A stretch of 64,000 nucleotides of DNA, taken from NCBI RefSeq assembly GCF_020382885.2, contig NC_058515.1:11205223-11269222 (forward strand), in the 5' to 3' direction. The position numbers and the translations under genes were made by a program. Under the pieces are notes generated by a model, which saw only the letters and a program-made list of their open reading frames with translations, was not told the origin of the DNA and made no database searches. This DNA comes from Scatophagus argus (lineage: Eukaryota > Chordata > Actinopteri > Scatophagidae). Below, in pieces: positions 1 through 23,067 of this stretch. Positions within the stretch are counted from its first letter, which is position 1; each line of letters begins with the position of its first letter.

Positions 1-1269
1 ACAGACGGGGTGTAAATCCTCGTCTGGCCCGATGCGTCGGTGTGGGTCACTTTGCCCCGAGGATAACAGCCAGCTCTCGCTGCAGAACAACTCAAAGCAA
101 AATACATTAGAGGACCAGTTTTCGAACCAACATGCAGGATGTTGAAGTTTGACATGAAAATATCAAAAAGTGCTTTGGAACCTGGAGAAGCGGAGGAGCA
201 GTATCTCCAGGTGGGGAACAGGTCTTTAGAGAAACCAAGTGCATGAAACAGTTCGTGGATGACAGTCTGGAAAACAGATGAACACACACGATTCAGCACA
301 TCAACACACAGTTAGTATTAACATTGTTGTATTAAAGGCACCTGTACAGTAGCCTGATGGCTGTATGTGGCTCCTGTCAGTCCGTCCCTGCAGATGACCA
401 CCACTCCAGCCACAGGTCGTCCATGCGTGTCTGTCTGGCAGTGGACGGCGTAGGCCAACAAGTTAGACTGTGAGGTGAACATACGGAGGACAGCATAACT
501 ACAGCAGCATGTACTTTCTGTGAGCGCAGATCCAAGAGCAGGAGGGGAACCTTTCATCACATAATAACAGTTTACACATTTACTGTTGTTGATCTGCTGC
601 GGGTCAGATGGTCTTTACCTTTGTTCTGCATTTGTCAGTGGTCTGTATGTGAAGGTACAGCAGGAAGTCAGTGTTGGGGAGTCCAGTTCCTTCAGGACGG
701 AGCTCAGTCCTGTGAGGCGAATCGGGCTCAGAGTAAATGTCACATCCAGCCAGATGATTGTCTGGGATCTGTGTGACATATTCAGTAGTGGAGTGTGTGT
801 TGTTTTATTTTTCATCTTACCACAGGCAAACCCTCCTAGGAAAATAATTTGACCTGATACTCACTGTCACATCCAGACAGGTCTCAGATCTGTAGTTGTT
901 GTTGGCTCGACCACACCTGAAGGAAAAGTCCAGTAAGTTTTCATATACACGTTCATTTTAAGTGTATAAGATAAATTTTGCAATTCTTTTCATGCATAAT
1001 TACAGAAAATTGTATAACCCTGTGATTTGCAAAAAATGTTTTCAGGCTTGTTAGACTACTAATATATCGTCATAAAACTAAAACAAACTATTTTTATGTG
1101 TTAATCTTAACGATAAAGCAGACACACACACACACCTGTTGTAGTTGGCACTACTTGAATTCCTCCAGAGAAACTTGCAGTATTTGTTGATGTTTCTGCT
1201 GAGCAGCAGTGGACCCGGTGCTCTGTTCACAACTGAAAGGTCAACAGTTGAAGGCGGTACACGTTAAGC

Positions 1270-1300
<31 letters not shown>

Positions 1301-1699
1301 GGTCTGTATTTCACCTGACAGTAAAGAAGACACTGTCCTCAGAGCCTCTTCCATTGCTGCCTCCAGCCTCTTTTTCTCAGCCTCTGATAAGTTGCTGCTC
1401 TCCTTTGGAATCCAACTTCGAATCCTGATTGGCTGTGGAGAAGCAGGAGTGGGCGGGGCTATCCTTCTCAGGCTTCTCCTAGGCCGCCATACTGGGCGAC
1501 TGGTTTGCTGCCCAGCCTGTGTTCTGAGCCTGGGCTCAATGGGTGGGCCGTCTGGGTGGACGGGCACAGCTCGCACCACCCTGGTCTGAGCCTGAACCTC
1601 ATCAAAGATGCACTTCTGCTGGGCTATGGGTAGCTCCACCACTGCCACAATTAGTGCCAGCATCCCCACCCAGAGTCTCTGGGACTGAGCTAAAACCAT
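1..1699 (-). CDS. cirop: Ciliated left-right organizer metallopeptidase (leishmanolysin-like 2), 5' part, cut by window edge
   Basis: Peptidase family M8 (leishmanolysin) zinc metalloprotease. Seven exons join in frame: 1315-1699, 1136-1232, 865-916, 619-768, 342-467, 182-266 and 1-79, giving 324 residues before the window edge. The ATG at 1697-1699 has A at -3 and G at +4 and opens a signal peptide (residues 1 to about 26). Family signatures follow: CIFDEVQ, LLLSRNINKYCKFLWRN, the HLAGC segment, TDFLLYLH, GRPVAGVVVICRD, then the zinc motif HELFHALGF at residues 274-282, where His274, Glu275 and His278 are the expected metal and catalytic residues. VTHTDASGQTRIYTPSV precedes the edge. The third zinc ligand and the C-terminal domains lie outside. 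Known of the family: vertebrates have LMLN and LMLN2/CIROP; CIROP acts in the left-right organizer. Inference: position beside lrp10 and mmp14 favours cirop over lmln. Family membership is nearly certain, the paralog fairly sure. Confidence 0.85.
1271..1300. repeat. (GT)n microsatellite filling cirop intron 1
   Basis: About 30 bp of GT repeat with one GC interruption. It lies inside the 82-bp first intron of cirop (1233-1314), so the repeat makes up over a third of the intron. Confidence 0.9.
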
Positions 1700-2507
1700 A
1701 ATTACAGCTGGAACCTATTTCAGGGTCACAACGAGGATGACGGTTAGTTATTGGGCGCTTTGTTAGGGGAGCTAAGCCATAAAGCTTTAATATAAATGTT
1801 ACTTCTTTTATGCCAAAACAATTTTTCAACAAGCATTCAGTGTATTCCTGGTTGTATGAAAAAAGCTTTGAAGCAGATTTAAAGCCTAAAATGTGACAAG
1901 TTCTTATTCAACGACCGAGTCCTCTTGTATGGGGCATTCGCAGTGTTACCCATAAGTCAGAATGGTGCACAGACTTCTAATCATGTGAAATGACAGAAGG
2001 CTTGGACCCAAATGATTAAATATTGTTTTCATGCTGTTTTCAAATGAGTAGGTATCATAAAGATTTGGCAAATTATCACATTCTGTTTTACACGACATCT
2101 TCTTGGTCGAATCAAAGGTGATGAGAAAATTTTAGTCCACAGCGTGAACTTTGAATAAGGCCATGTAGAGTAAAGTGACGGAGGGCTGCAATCAATTTCC
2201 TGCACCATTAATCTATGTGTTAAATCAAATCTATTCAGTGGAATTACCTTGTAGACAAATGCGACCTCAGCCCGTCCACGTAGTCTCGACCCAGCACAGC
2301 GAAGCGATGATCTGCACTTCTGCCTTTCCTCCAGAACAACTACAGAAGGGCTCTCTCTGAAGTCTGCAAATTTCCATAGCGCTTCTGAATACAAAGCACA
2401 ATGCGACAACTCACTGTTCTCATCCCTTACTGAGGCGTCAGGTGTCTTCACTTCAACCCCCCAACAAACACACACACACAATACCCAACACCTAAAAGTG
2501 CAAATCA
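1700..2507. other. Intergenic, cirop 5' flank to lrp10 3' end
   Basis: No coding exon is supported on either strand. It must hold the cirop promoter, since the cirop ATG is at 1697-1699 on the minus strand, but I see no TATA box or CpG-rich stretch. Short CA runs occur near 2468-2480. Confidence 0.5.
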
Positions 2508-3805
2508 TTTAATCTCAGCCACATTTTTACTTATATACAGTGAAGTTGACCCTAATAAACCATTAAAATCACTTTCTCTCTGCAAATTTAAAACTTCCAG
2601 CTACTTTACATCAAACCTAATACATTCAACAAAGCAAAACAGAACTCAAGAGGAAACAAAAAAAAAAAGAGAAATTGAAATAAAAACACCATCAAGTGTA
2701 CAATAATACAAATGGCACACCACAAGTCAAAATATGATCCCCCTCAAGGGCTGAAGATTCAAGTTGAGGTTGTTTCATGAATTCAGGGCCCCTTTCAGCA
2801 CTGGGGCGCCTCATCTTCCTGTGCACACTATACACACACTCACACACACTCACACACACACATATTGTAAAATCAGGCACCAAAGAGATTGTCTTTTGAC
2901 ACATTTGCTTTTGTAGATTACATACATTCACTTGGGAAGGGTACACGTGTGTGTACTTCAAAACACGCAGTTATGGTGCAATTAATGTGCACTAAAATAA
3001 GGGTCCCAAAAAGGTTATTGCCCGCTTGCAGAGTAGACATGCAGATTTTTTTTTTTGTCATATTATAATAAAGCCACTGATGTGCTGATGCATGTTATGC
3101 CGCGATAAAACATGTGCCTCCGTGTGTATTTGGTGTGCAGTGTGTATCTCAGGAATCATCCAAACCTCCTCTAGCCATCTACAGGAAATTCCTCAAAAGG
3201 CACTTAAACAGGGGAAACGATTCTTCTTATATAATTATCTGTGATATAACATGATACTGGATGCAAGTGGCAGAAGTACGTGGAGACAATCCACATCTAC
3301 AAACATACTCCACTGTCAATGTAAGACTAAAATGCAAGTGCATTCACACAGTTGCAGTCAAACAAACACGATGTTTTCCATCATGTTATCTAAAATTATA
3401 ATCATTCAACCTGGCAGCAGCCTGCCTCAGTTTCTGGATAGGGAAGATTCTTCTGTGCAAACATTTACCTTCAATGTGCAGCCTAGCGTTCATTAAGTGT
3501 ACAACCAACACTGACCTACACTTAATGTCAAACGTACGTCAGCCATGCTGTTCGTCTAAAACTTTTTCAAGGAGGTCTATTCATTTTTTTTTTTTAAAAA
3601 AAGGTCAAATACTCAATTCCACAAGCCAACAAATCCAACTCAATTTCAAAAGGCACCAGACTTGCACAGTGAGGGTGAGTCTTGCCGTGGGCCACTCCTG
3701 TGCTTGAGTTCAAACAAAAGTGGAAAGACTGGGTTTCAGTTTTTAATCAGCAAGAAAATGGGATAAAGGAGGGGTGTGGGGGTGCTGGGTGGGTGGAGAA
3801 GTCAT
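2508..3805 (-). other. lrp10: Probable lrp10 3' UTR
   Basis: This is non-coding sequence directly after the lrp10 stop. No AATAAA on the minus strand follows the stop. The best candidate signal is ATTAAA (plus TTTAAT at 2508-2513), which would give a 3' UTR of about 1.3 kb. CA-rich runs lie at 2823-2862 and a poly(A)/poly(T) run at 3582-3602. The 3' end is uncertain. Confidence 0.45.
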
Positions 3806-6800
3806 TCAGGTCAGCATGGGTACGTCATCCTCTGAAGTGGTGTCCTCAGACAGGGGGATAAGAAGCACATCGTCGTCCGAAGAAGACGAGGTGGAGGAGA
3901 AAGACGGGGAGGCGGAGAGGGGCATGGAGTTGGTGGAGGAGGGTGAAGCTCTGAAGAGGGAGATGCTCAGGCCCAGCGTGTGGAAGATGGAGGCCAGAGA
4001 GGGGCTGCTTGGGGGGACGACAACAGGGGGAGTGTGAGAGGTGGCCGAGGGTGGAGCTGGGGGAGCATAAGGAGGAGGAGGTGGGGATGCAACAGGCGGT
4101 GGCAGTAGAGGAGGTGGTGCTCCTTCCTGCTGCTGCTGCTGCTGCAACAAGCCAAGTTTCTGAGGCACCGGCTGGTTGACTGCCTCCACAGCAGACGAGG
4201 AGCTCGTTGGAGCGGAGCGAGCTTGTTCCTGACCGGAGGCAGCGGCGTCTGGCTGCTGCTGGCTGGAGTTCTGACTCGTTCTAGGGGGAGGTCTGGGGAT
4301 AAGACCCCACCTCCTCATGCGGCGAACAGCCCGGCGGACGAATCGGGGTCTGCGTCTGCGGTGTGGCGAGTTGGCGGCATCCTGACGGAGGAGCTGGAGA
4401 ATTCCCCTCAGAGAAAGAGACGAGGTCTGACGAGGAGGATAAAAAGGAGTGTAGAGTAGATGAAGAGTATATCAGAATGTCATTAAAAACACTTCAACAA
4501 CTTTTACAGTTATATTCAATTTAAAATACCAAACATAGCAGTCACAAGACTGAAATCAAAGTTTAAGGAATGAGCTTAACCAAATCCCATGAGACAGAGC
4601 AGGTTTTGTTTTATACACTTAATCCCTCCGCCTCCACTCCCTCAGCTGTCCTCACCAACTAATAATAAGCACCTCAGTATGAACCTGCATGGTAACAGCA
4701 CATTAGCTCTATCTTAACACTCTCCTTACCTCAGCCTACACAGCCTGCTGGGGCTTAATAAGGCTGCTCAAGAGGAGCACATGTCTCAAAGACAGATAAA
4801 AGAAGGGCTACTGAAGATCACAGTGTTGCTGAAGAGTCGAGAGCTGCGTAACTCATAAATGTTGGCCTCTTCATTTATGTATGAATATGCTGTCACAGTA
4901 TTCCATTTTCAGTTTATAAGGTTTTCTTCAATCATTCCTTTATTTCAACATTTAAAAAATATTTGGTATTTACAGCTCTGGGGGAGATGTTTGCCGTGGC
5001 TTTATGCTAGTATGATTTCATGGTGGTGTGAGGCAAGTAAGTCTGCGCTGGTTGTGCATTGTGTCCGGGTTAAAAACTGAACACTGAGGTTAACTGGTAC
5101 CAGTATGAGCCACTAATTTCTTATACAACAAAACTGGGAGCCAATGCCAAAAAAAAGAGTCCAAAATGTTTGACAGTCGTAGCTGTTGTCAGGTTGTTTG
5201 AGTCTAGACGTCAAAACACAAAAAACACAATGCATCCTTGTGGTTAGTTTCTAGTTCTTGTGGTCCTCTTTTCTCTCACCTCATTGGGGTTTTCTGTGGG
5301 GAAGTCCTCCACTGGGGGGATGACGCCCTGAGCAATCAGCTGGCCGTAGGAGGGAGGAGCCTGCTGCTGGATCAGCTCCGCTTCCTGGCGGCTGATTGGA
5401 GCAAACAAGCTGCCAGAAAACACACACATTTAAGTGGGTTCATGCACATCTGAACTGACTGCTCATCTTTGCTTTTCCTTGCATCATTATATACTTATTT
5501 AGCTTTCCTTGCTAGCCCACTATACTGTTATACATACATATGATGGTTGTTCTCGCTTGCTTTAGAAGCGTACACATGACAGAACCAATACTGAGACAAA
5601 CCGCACGTGAGAAACTCACACTTTACAACAACAACCTGGTAGTTCTTGTTTCTCTTATCATAAATATGAGTATGCAGTGTACCGCCTGTGTTGTGGGAGC
5701 CAGTAGTAAGGAAGACACAAACCAATGAGTCACTATCTGGGATCATTAGCACAAAACCTGGCTGAGGCATCACTCCAAGTCACAAAACAAACCCCTGTTA
5801 TTCTGCACTGAAGCTGTAAATATTCCAAATTAGGCAGAAACTGCCTGGTATTAAAGGACTTGTGCAAATCCTTTACTTTAAACTGAGATAAGACATACGA
5901 AACAGTTACCTGTACTCCCTGGTCCTGAGCGAGTACAGTTTACAGGTGCAGCCCATGGCGATGACCAGCAGAAGCCCGCAGATCAGGCTGCCCACCGTTG
6001 CTGCGGTGATGACCTTGCGAGGCAGGACGACGGTGCAATTGAGCTCGTCTGTCCCGTCCTTGCAGTCCACCTGGCCGTCACAGCGCCAGCTCTCAAACAC
6101 GCACCTGCAATGGGCCGACTGTTTGTTACAGAGTGTTCAGAAATAACCAAAGCAAGAGGCTCAGGTTCACATGAAGCTGCTTTCTGAGCAATATAATAAA
6201 ACCAAAAGGCTGAGGACCAGCACACTGAAAAGTATGTGGATTTTTTTTTAAAACCTTTTACTTGAAGGTTATGCACATTAAATGGAATAAAACTAAAAAC
6301 CCAGAAAATGCACACTTGTTAAAGAAAAGTTCATATTTCTCACCCCACACCCACCTGATACCCAAGACACATAGGCCCTGACCACAATGAAGACCCACAC
6401 TACATAAAAACAAAACAAAAGAAGCTGAACTTAAACAGAGGCTGTTCCGTCAACTGCTGCTCCCAAGGTCAAGCACAAGCTTTGAACATTAACTTTCAGG
6501 ATAAAATGGATTAGAAGCCCTTAAGCTGCTCAGAAGGTTTGAACATGTACCGCTCCGCACCAAGAAAACAATCTGCTAATGAAGACAAGAGATAAGGGCC
6601 AAAGCTCCAGAGCAGCGTCTAAATGAGACTGAGGTGAGACCGTTTTGTCACCTGCAGCTCCCAAGGTCAAGAATGAACTCTGAACCTCAATTTTAACTCA
6701 TCTCTTCTGCAAATGCACTGAAAACTCAAGAACAAAAATGAGACAAACGAGACAAATGTCCGCTCTGAGACTCACACACATACTGACCTGTCGCTGTCAC

Positions 6801-9541
6801 AATGAAAGGTCCCTGGCTGACACACGGTGCAGTCGCGCTCGTCGCTGCCATCAGCACAGTACAGCTGGTAGTTGCATCTCTCTGTGACTGGGTAGCACAC
6901 CGGTCTGCCTGCAAAGTGACTGGAGGCCACGACTCTCTGCCCGACCACACCGCAGGCAAACTGGTTCAGGCTGCAGCCCCTGCAACCCTCCTCGTCCTTC
7001 CCCGTCTCAGGACAGTCCCACTTCCCATCGCAGCGTTGCTCCTGAGTAAAGCAACCCCCTGTTGTTCCCCCACACCGGCCTTCCCAAGGGGGGCAGTAGG
7101 TCCCGACGTGGAACGTGGCGTTGAAGCCACTCCCCTCTGAGCCAGGAAGAGTCTCGTATGTCATCGACAGCAGGCCAGTATGGGATTCAACTTGGACTGA
7201 TTTGTAATTGGAGGCGCTGGTGATCTGTAAAATTGCAGGAAGTGAAAAATCACGTCACCAAAACACCTTTTAAAAGAGTGGTTCTTTTTTTAGGTTATAA
7301 TAAATGCTGAGGTACACTTTTAGAAAAACTCACAATTTTAATAACGTCTCCTTTGCCTTGCTCTCTGTTGTACACAGTGAGTCTATCCCCAGGTCCCAGC
7401 ACCAGTTGCTGGAGGTCCAACCTCAGTGGCCTCGAGTCCTGAGGGTCCAGAGTCCAGACACAGAAGAGAGGAGGACCCCGGATGGCTGGAGGGGAGAAGG
7501 TCCCATAGAAGGTCTGGAGGAGTCCTCCACAAGGCCACTCAATGGGAGTGGGTGTCACAGCAAGCTCCCTGTGAGTCTGAGGCTGCTCTCCATCCACCTC
7601 CGTCTTCTCCTTCAGCTGCGCCCACAGATCAGGCTCAGCATCTCTCTCGGGTGTCTTATCTCCAGCCTTACGTCTCTCCGAGTCCCTATCATGGTTCTGC
7701 TCTGTCACTGCTTTGGCTTCTTCTTCTGGCGCGTTGCTGTATTTTGTGACTTCTGTGGCTTCCACTTCCTCATCACAGCCCTGTTCATCGCTGCCGCGGC
7801 TTACACCCTCATTGAGGCACTCCACCTGGCCATTACAGCGCCAAGAGAGAGGAAGGCAACGGCCCCCCAGGCACTCGAAGGATGTCACTGGGCATTCACC
7901 AGAGTCTGGATGTGTAGAAACAGAAGGGGATAAAGAGCACAAACAAGGCAATTAAGATCATCTTTGGACAAACAGAAGCTGAAACTGGCAGAAGAAATCC
8001 AGAGCCAGATTTAATACTGATACTCTGACAAGTTAGAGGGGGACAACGCTTTATGAAAAGTAAACAAAAGATCTTAAGAAAGAAAACAAACACCATGTTG
8101 TCATACCTCTGGCATAGTTCAGCATAAAAGACGACACAGGAAACTGATGCGGGAGAAAGTGGTGCATCACTGTAATATTTCCTCCTGGGAACTCCATCGG
8201 TTGTGGCAACTTAGAGCCACAAAGGACAACCGGCTCGCCACCAGCAGATGATTTTATAGACACCCATTCCTTCCTACACCGAGCTGAAAACTGGGAAAAG
8301 CTGAAAGGGAATTTAAAGTATCAGTGAATACAGAACCTCACTTACATAAAAGTAAACAAATAAGAAGCAGCACCTTTGAGACAAAAGTGAGAACGTCCTG
8401 CCTCGCTAAATATCTGAAATGTTGCCACACAATTTACAGCATGGCAGCAATCCCTTTATTATGGACATTATGATTTTTAACATCATTTTAATCTTTAAAC
8501 TGTTAAGTATTAAAATTATCTGGATCAGCCAAAAACAAACGTTCTGATTATTACAACTATAAACAGTTTCTCAATTGCTTGTCATCCACATTGCAGACTT
8601 TGAAGTCATTCATAACTTTACATCCTCACCACAGAACATGATGGGACAAGATCAGGTTCTGCAATATTTTCTGTGTGGCAAAAACATACAGTACTTTACA
8701 CATCTCGTCTCACTCGAATATCTACAAGATATTTAGTTCAGTGTGTTATTATCATCCCAGAGGGCATCTTATTTAGCCAGTACTAGTGGCAAATAATTTA
8801 ATCTCAGCTCTTTGTCTCTTTGCAACAAAACCTCAGTGCCTTTACCTGAGAATGATTGGTTCTCCTTCCAAGCCTTTGATGATCCAGCAGTCATAGGTGG
8901 AGCCGAATCGGTAGGACCAGCTGTGGTAAGCAGAACTCCTGATCTCTCCCACTTTACTGTCTAAGACTTGGAGGGAATGCCCACATCGGGCTGAAATACA
9001 GCAGGACAAAGGAGCAGTTGTTAAGGTGCCAAAAACAGTTACAACCTTAATTTTATTGCACCAACTTTTAACTTTATGTTACAACTGAAAATAAGTGTCT
9101 GCGTGAGATGTTTTGTGGCACAAACGCATAAAGCAAGTAAAAGTATTGTTAAATATTATTTGCTCAGGGTGATATGTGCAGTTACTATCAATATGAATTG
9201 TTGTAACCCAGATAAAAGTGTGTAACATAAAAAAAATCTTTGATGACACCCACAGTCACAACATAAGATTAACTAGTTTGTCTGCTTACCAGAGGAGACG
9301 GCAGGCTCAAAATGGCTGCATGCTGCGTTGAAATAAGCAAAAACAAAATGAGTCATACAGGTGTTTTATCACACAGATCGTAACTGTTGTATGACATGAA
9401 AAGTGTAAACATGATCATTGCTTGATAAACATTTCAAGTAGGCACCTTAGATAGATACACAAACTGTCATGGATGAACGTGTATTCACTCGCCTGTTATA
9501 ACGAAAAGTACGAGGGCAAAGCGGTTGTAAGTGACTGTCAT
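3806..9541 (-). CDS. lrp10: Low-density lipoprotein receptor-related protein 10
   Basis: Single-pass endocytic receptor that cycles between trans-Golgi, endosome and plasma membrane. Nine coding exons close in frame to 791 aa: 9493-9541, 9290-9322, 8846-8990, 8107-8300, 7334-7905, 6788-7224, 5910-6104, 5280-5409, 3806-4426. Order: short signal peptide ([17 protein letters not shown]), CUB domain 1 (about 18-138), LDLa 1 (about 144-184), an acidic Lys/Glu-rich linker, CUB 2 (about 260-370), three LDLa modules ending at Cys500, a transmembrane helix (about 508-528), then a 260-residue cytoplasmic tail. The membrane region ([25 protein letters not shown]) and [25 protein letters not shown] match mammalian LRP10 closely. 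The tail is proline-rich with a CAG-coded Gln run (4129-4147), PPSY and PPPY motifs, and two acidic dileucine-type motifs, DDDVLL and EDDVPML. The first coding intron uses a GC donor. Identification is firm. Confidence 0.95.
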
Positions 9542-10975
9542 TGTGGTGATGCTTCTCCTCTGGAATGTAGAAAATTTAAAAAAAAATATATCTGGAGACT
9601 TAATGGTTAAAAAAACAACAGAGAAGCACCATTGCAGGTGGTTTTGCTCAGGAAGACTTCACCTGCAAAATGAAAGACGACAAGATGAGTGAGAGGCGTG
9701 TCAGGGTCAGCCTCTTAACCTCACACTAGGACAACAACTAAGGACTGTTCATTAACCTGCCTATTATTCTCCATTAATCAATTATCAAAGCAGCTTTAAA
9801 AAAAACTAATTAAACAATTACAATTAATCAGATATCAAAATAGTCAAAGTAATCTACTAACCATTTCAGTTTTACCTCAAACTGGTTTTATTGTACTACT
9901 CTGGAGACAAATAAACCAGCTAACACATATTTCAAAACAGCTAGTGTATTAGATTCAAGGTTCATTGAACAGTTGGCTGTACAACAAAATTAGACAGCGA
10001 GGCCACGAAGGTGCAAGGTGAAAGTGTCAAGTGAGCATAATAAATAATAAACACAACAATAAAAAATAAACGGGCTACTTGCAGAAGCTGTGAAAACAGT
10101 GCTGCAATTGGAAAATTTGACAATTTTCACTTTTTGTTTTTCAGATTTTGTAGACCAAAGGATTAGTAAATAATTAGCAGGCTAACCCAGGCATAAAAAA
10201 GTAAATGTAAACTGTAAGATCTTAAAGCAATAAATAATACTGTAAACATTTATTTTGTAAAATTCTTATTTTTTGTGTGGCACATGTGTTTCAGGCGATT
10301 TTATTAGCTGAATTGCTCCTAAACATTTTCAAAACATATTAACGGATTCTTTACTCAGTAGCAGTTGCCCTCCGAAAAGTGAGCAAAAAGCCGTTCAGTA
10401 GTATCCATAATCAAACGTTGTTATATATCCGAGCAAAAACAATATATGGGTCTCTCAAAGTTTTAGTTGCTTTCATATTGAACTGAAACTACTGTGTGTA
10501 CTCACTTAAGGTTACACAACAACGACTTCCTTCCTATAATCTGCTCAACAATGACGCCAGGGACGCTAGCTTTTCCGAGATGTAATCCTTGCCAACACAA
10601 ATAGTTTCAAAGTCTTTCCGTTCCCGGTAAAGATATAAAAATGTCGAGTGCTGGTCGATTACTATCCAATTTCGTTCTCACTAAGTTTAAACGATATCCC
10701 GAGTTAACGCTGCGAGACAGTTTCGTTTTGAGGCTGGCGGAGGGAGCAGCTCAGTCACAAGAGCTTTAATAGCTAGCTTCCTGGCGAGCTAACTGCTAAC
10801 GCTAACATCCTGACTTCTGTCCTCGTTCAGACGCTTTTATTAGGCGGCGACAGCACAGGAAAGGGATTACCAGCACGACAGTGGTGGTTCTGGTATCCAA
10901 ACAAATCAACACATGTAGGCCAGAAGCGGTAACAACATGAGAAAATTACAAAGGATAAAGAGCCGAGTACGTTAC
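9542..10975 (-). other. lrp10: lrp10 5' UTR intron with repeat remnants
   Basis: An acceptor (TTCCAG) about 20 bp before the ATG means the first coding exon is preceded by a non-coding exon. The intron between is AT-rich. It holds two remnants of a common teleost repeat: about 9775-9860 (ATTAATCAATTATCAAA type) and 10127-10185 (TTTTGTAGACCAAAGGATTAGT). There is no coding sequence. Confidence 0.6.
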
Positions 10976-11052
10976 CATGTCAGTCGGCCTTTCTTGTTGA
11001 CAAGTTCTGAACCACTTCCGTATATTTTAGTTCATGACGTGAGGGGCGGGGC
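10976..11052 (-). promoter_or_regulatory. lrp10: lrp10 first non-coding exon and core promoter
   Basis: A good donor (ACATG|GTAACG on the minus strand) ends the proposed 5' UTR exon at 10976. Just upstream lie an ETS-type site (ACTTCCG, 11014-11020), a CRE-like TGACGTGA (11035-11042) and a GC box (GGGGCGGGGC, 11043-11052). There is no TATA box. This is a typical housekeeping promoter. The start site is inferred, not seen. Confidence 0.6.
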
Positions 11053-12519
11053 TTAATATATTTTTTTCTCCCATTCATAAAACCTGACATTACAGTTGTT
11101 CTTCATGTTAAATGTTTTACATAAAATTTATCCAAAACATTATAAATTGATGTATTTATTTACATAAATATAGTCATCAGTCGCCCTGCGACTGATATCT
11201 AAAAGGAGTCGGTGTGAAATGTTTCTTTTTTACCACAAGGTGTCAGTGTTGCTTCGCACAAATGTCTGACATCGGTTTTAATTCACAAAAATGTGGCAGG
11301 AGCCTCTACGGCTCCTTAAAACGACTGAAGTAACTAAAGTAGATTTGTTCAAGTGCTGTAATTATTTATTTTAAGCGCACTATTTTTATTTTATCCTATT
11401 TTATATGGCTACTCCACAACATTTCATCTTGAGAAGAAAAAGTGGACAACTCAGATCCGTTACTTTAATGCTTCAGGCATATTTTAGCACGATGGAGTGA
11501 ATAACATTTACTAGATTACAAAGGATTTCAACATTTACTCCATGCTTTGAATATTACTTGAGATATGTGTTTCCATAAAAAAAATAATAAATTACCTCAT
11601 TAAAAATTCCTAAAATTACACGTAGATCTCCTCCTACACCTCCCTCACTGAAAAATCCAGAGTCCTTGAATAAGCAAATATTTTTCATTTCCAAACAGCT
11701 GTCTACGCAACATCTGCAAGCTGTTGACTTTGTTCATCATTCTGCACAGTGAAGAGCAAACATCCAAGTGAAAGTAGAACTACGATTTAAAGTACACAAG
11801 TGTTTATCAAGACAACTGTAGTTAAATAAAAATATCAAAAGTGGCAGAATAGTTATCATCAGTGTTATAACACTGGGTTTGAGCTTTTTAATGCCAAGAG
11901 CCCATTAAGGCATTTTACTTTATGTATGATCTGACTGAAATGAGAAAATGCTAATATATATTTATTTCCGCGGGCTTAAAAATCTTCTAAAAATCAAAAT
12001 TGTCAAAGCAGACTGACATCACATATGTGTCTCTTCATCACTGGTCGGTACATTGAAAAGCCTGGTCACCTGTCGACAAGCAGCCATGATTAAAATGACG
12101 TCTGCACATCTGGAGGAGGACCCAAAGACGGGAAAATCCATCACACACACACACACACACACACTTTCTGCCTGTCTCGCTCTCTCTCTCCTTCTAGACC
12201 ACGTCCACACACGCTACAGACGATCCCACCACAGGAAAGGCCAAACTATGAAGCTTCAGCGAGCAGCAGCCACCAGATGATTTTAGCGAGTCGTTCGGTC
12301 TTCATCGACTCAACTCTTACTTTGAAGGAGTCGCTTTTGTGCAAAGAAGCAGCCTGGTGCCCCTCGAAGTGTCCATGCGGATACGAGATAAAAGTTTCTG
12401 CCACGTTTTAAAGGCCGATCGATTTTTATTTGTTTTGGTTTTTTATTAGTTTTTCGCCGTTTTCGCTGTCAGGACGGCGGGACTCGTGTAGAAAGTGAGT
12501 GCGCTGAGCCTATAGAAGA
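11053..12519. other. Intergenic between lrp10 and mmp14; contains mmp14 5' UTR and promoter
   Basis: The two genes are head to head across about 1.3 kb. 11330-11450 resembles a widespread percomorph repeat (GTACTTTACTTGAGTA / CTCCACTACATTTC type) in degraded form. A CA microsatellite lies at 12142-12164. The last 200-300 bp before 12520 should be the mmp14 5' UTR. I could not fix its start and saw no clear TATA box. Confidence 0.5.

Positions 12520-23067
<10,548 letters not shown>

Noticed and set aside
7304..7955. 209-codon plus-strand open frame across an lrp10 exon
   Set aside because: Antisense of the LDLa/CUB exon of lrp10; no family signature of its own.
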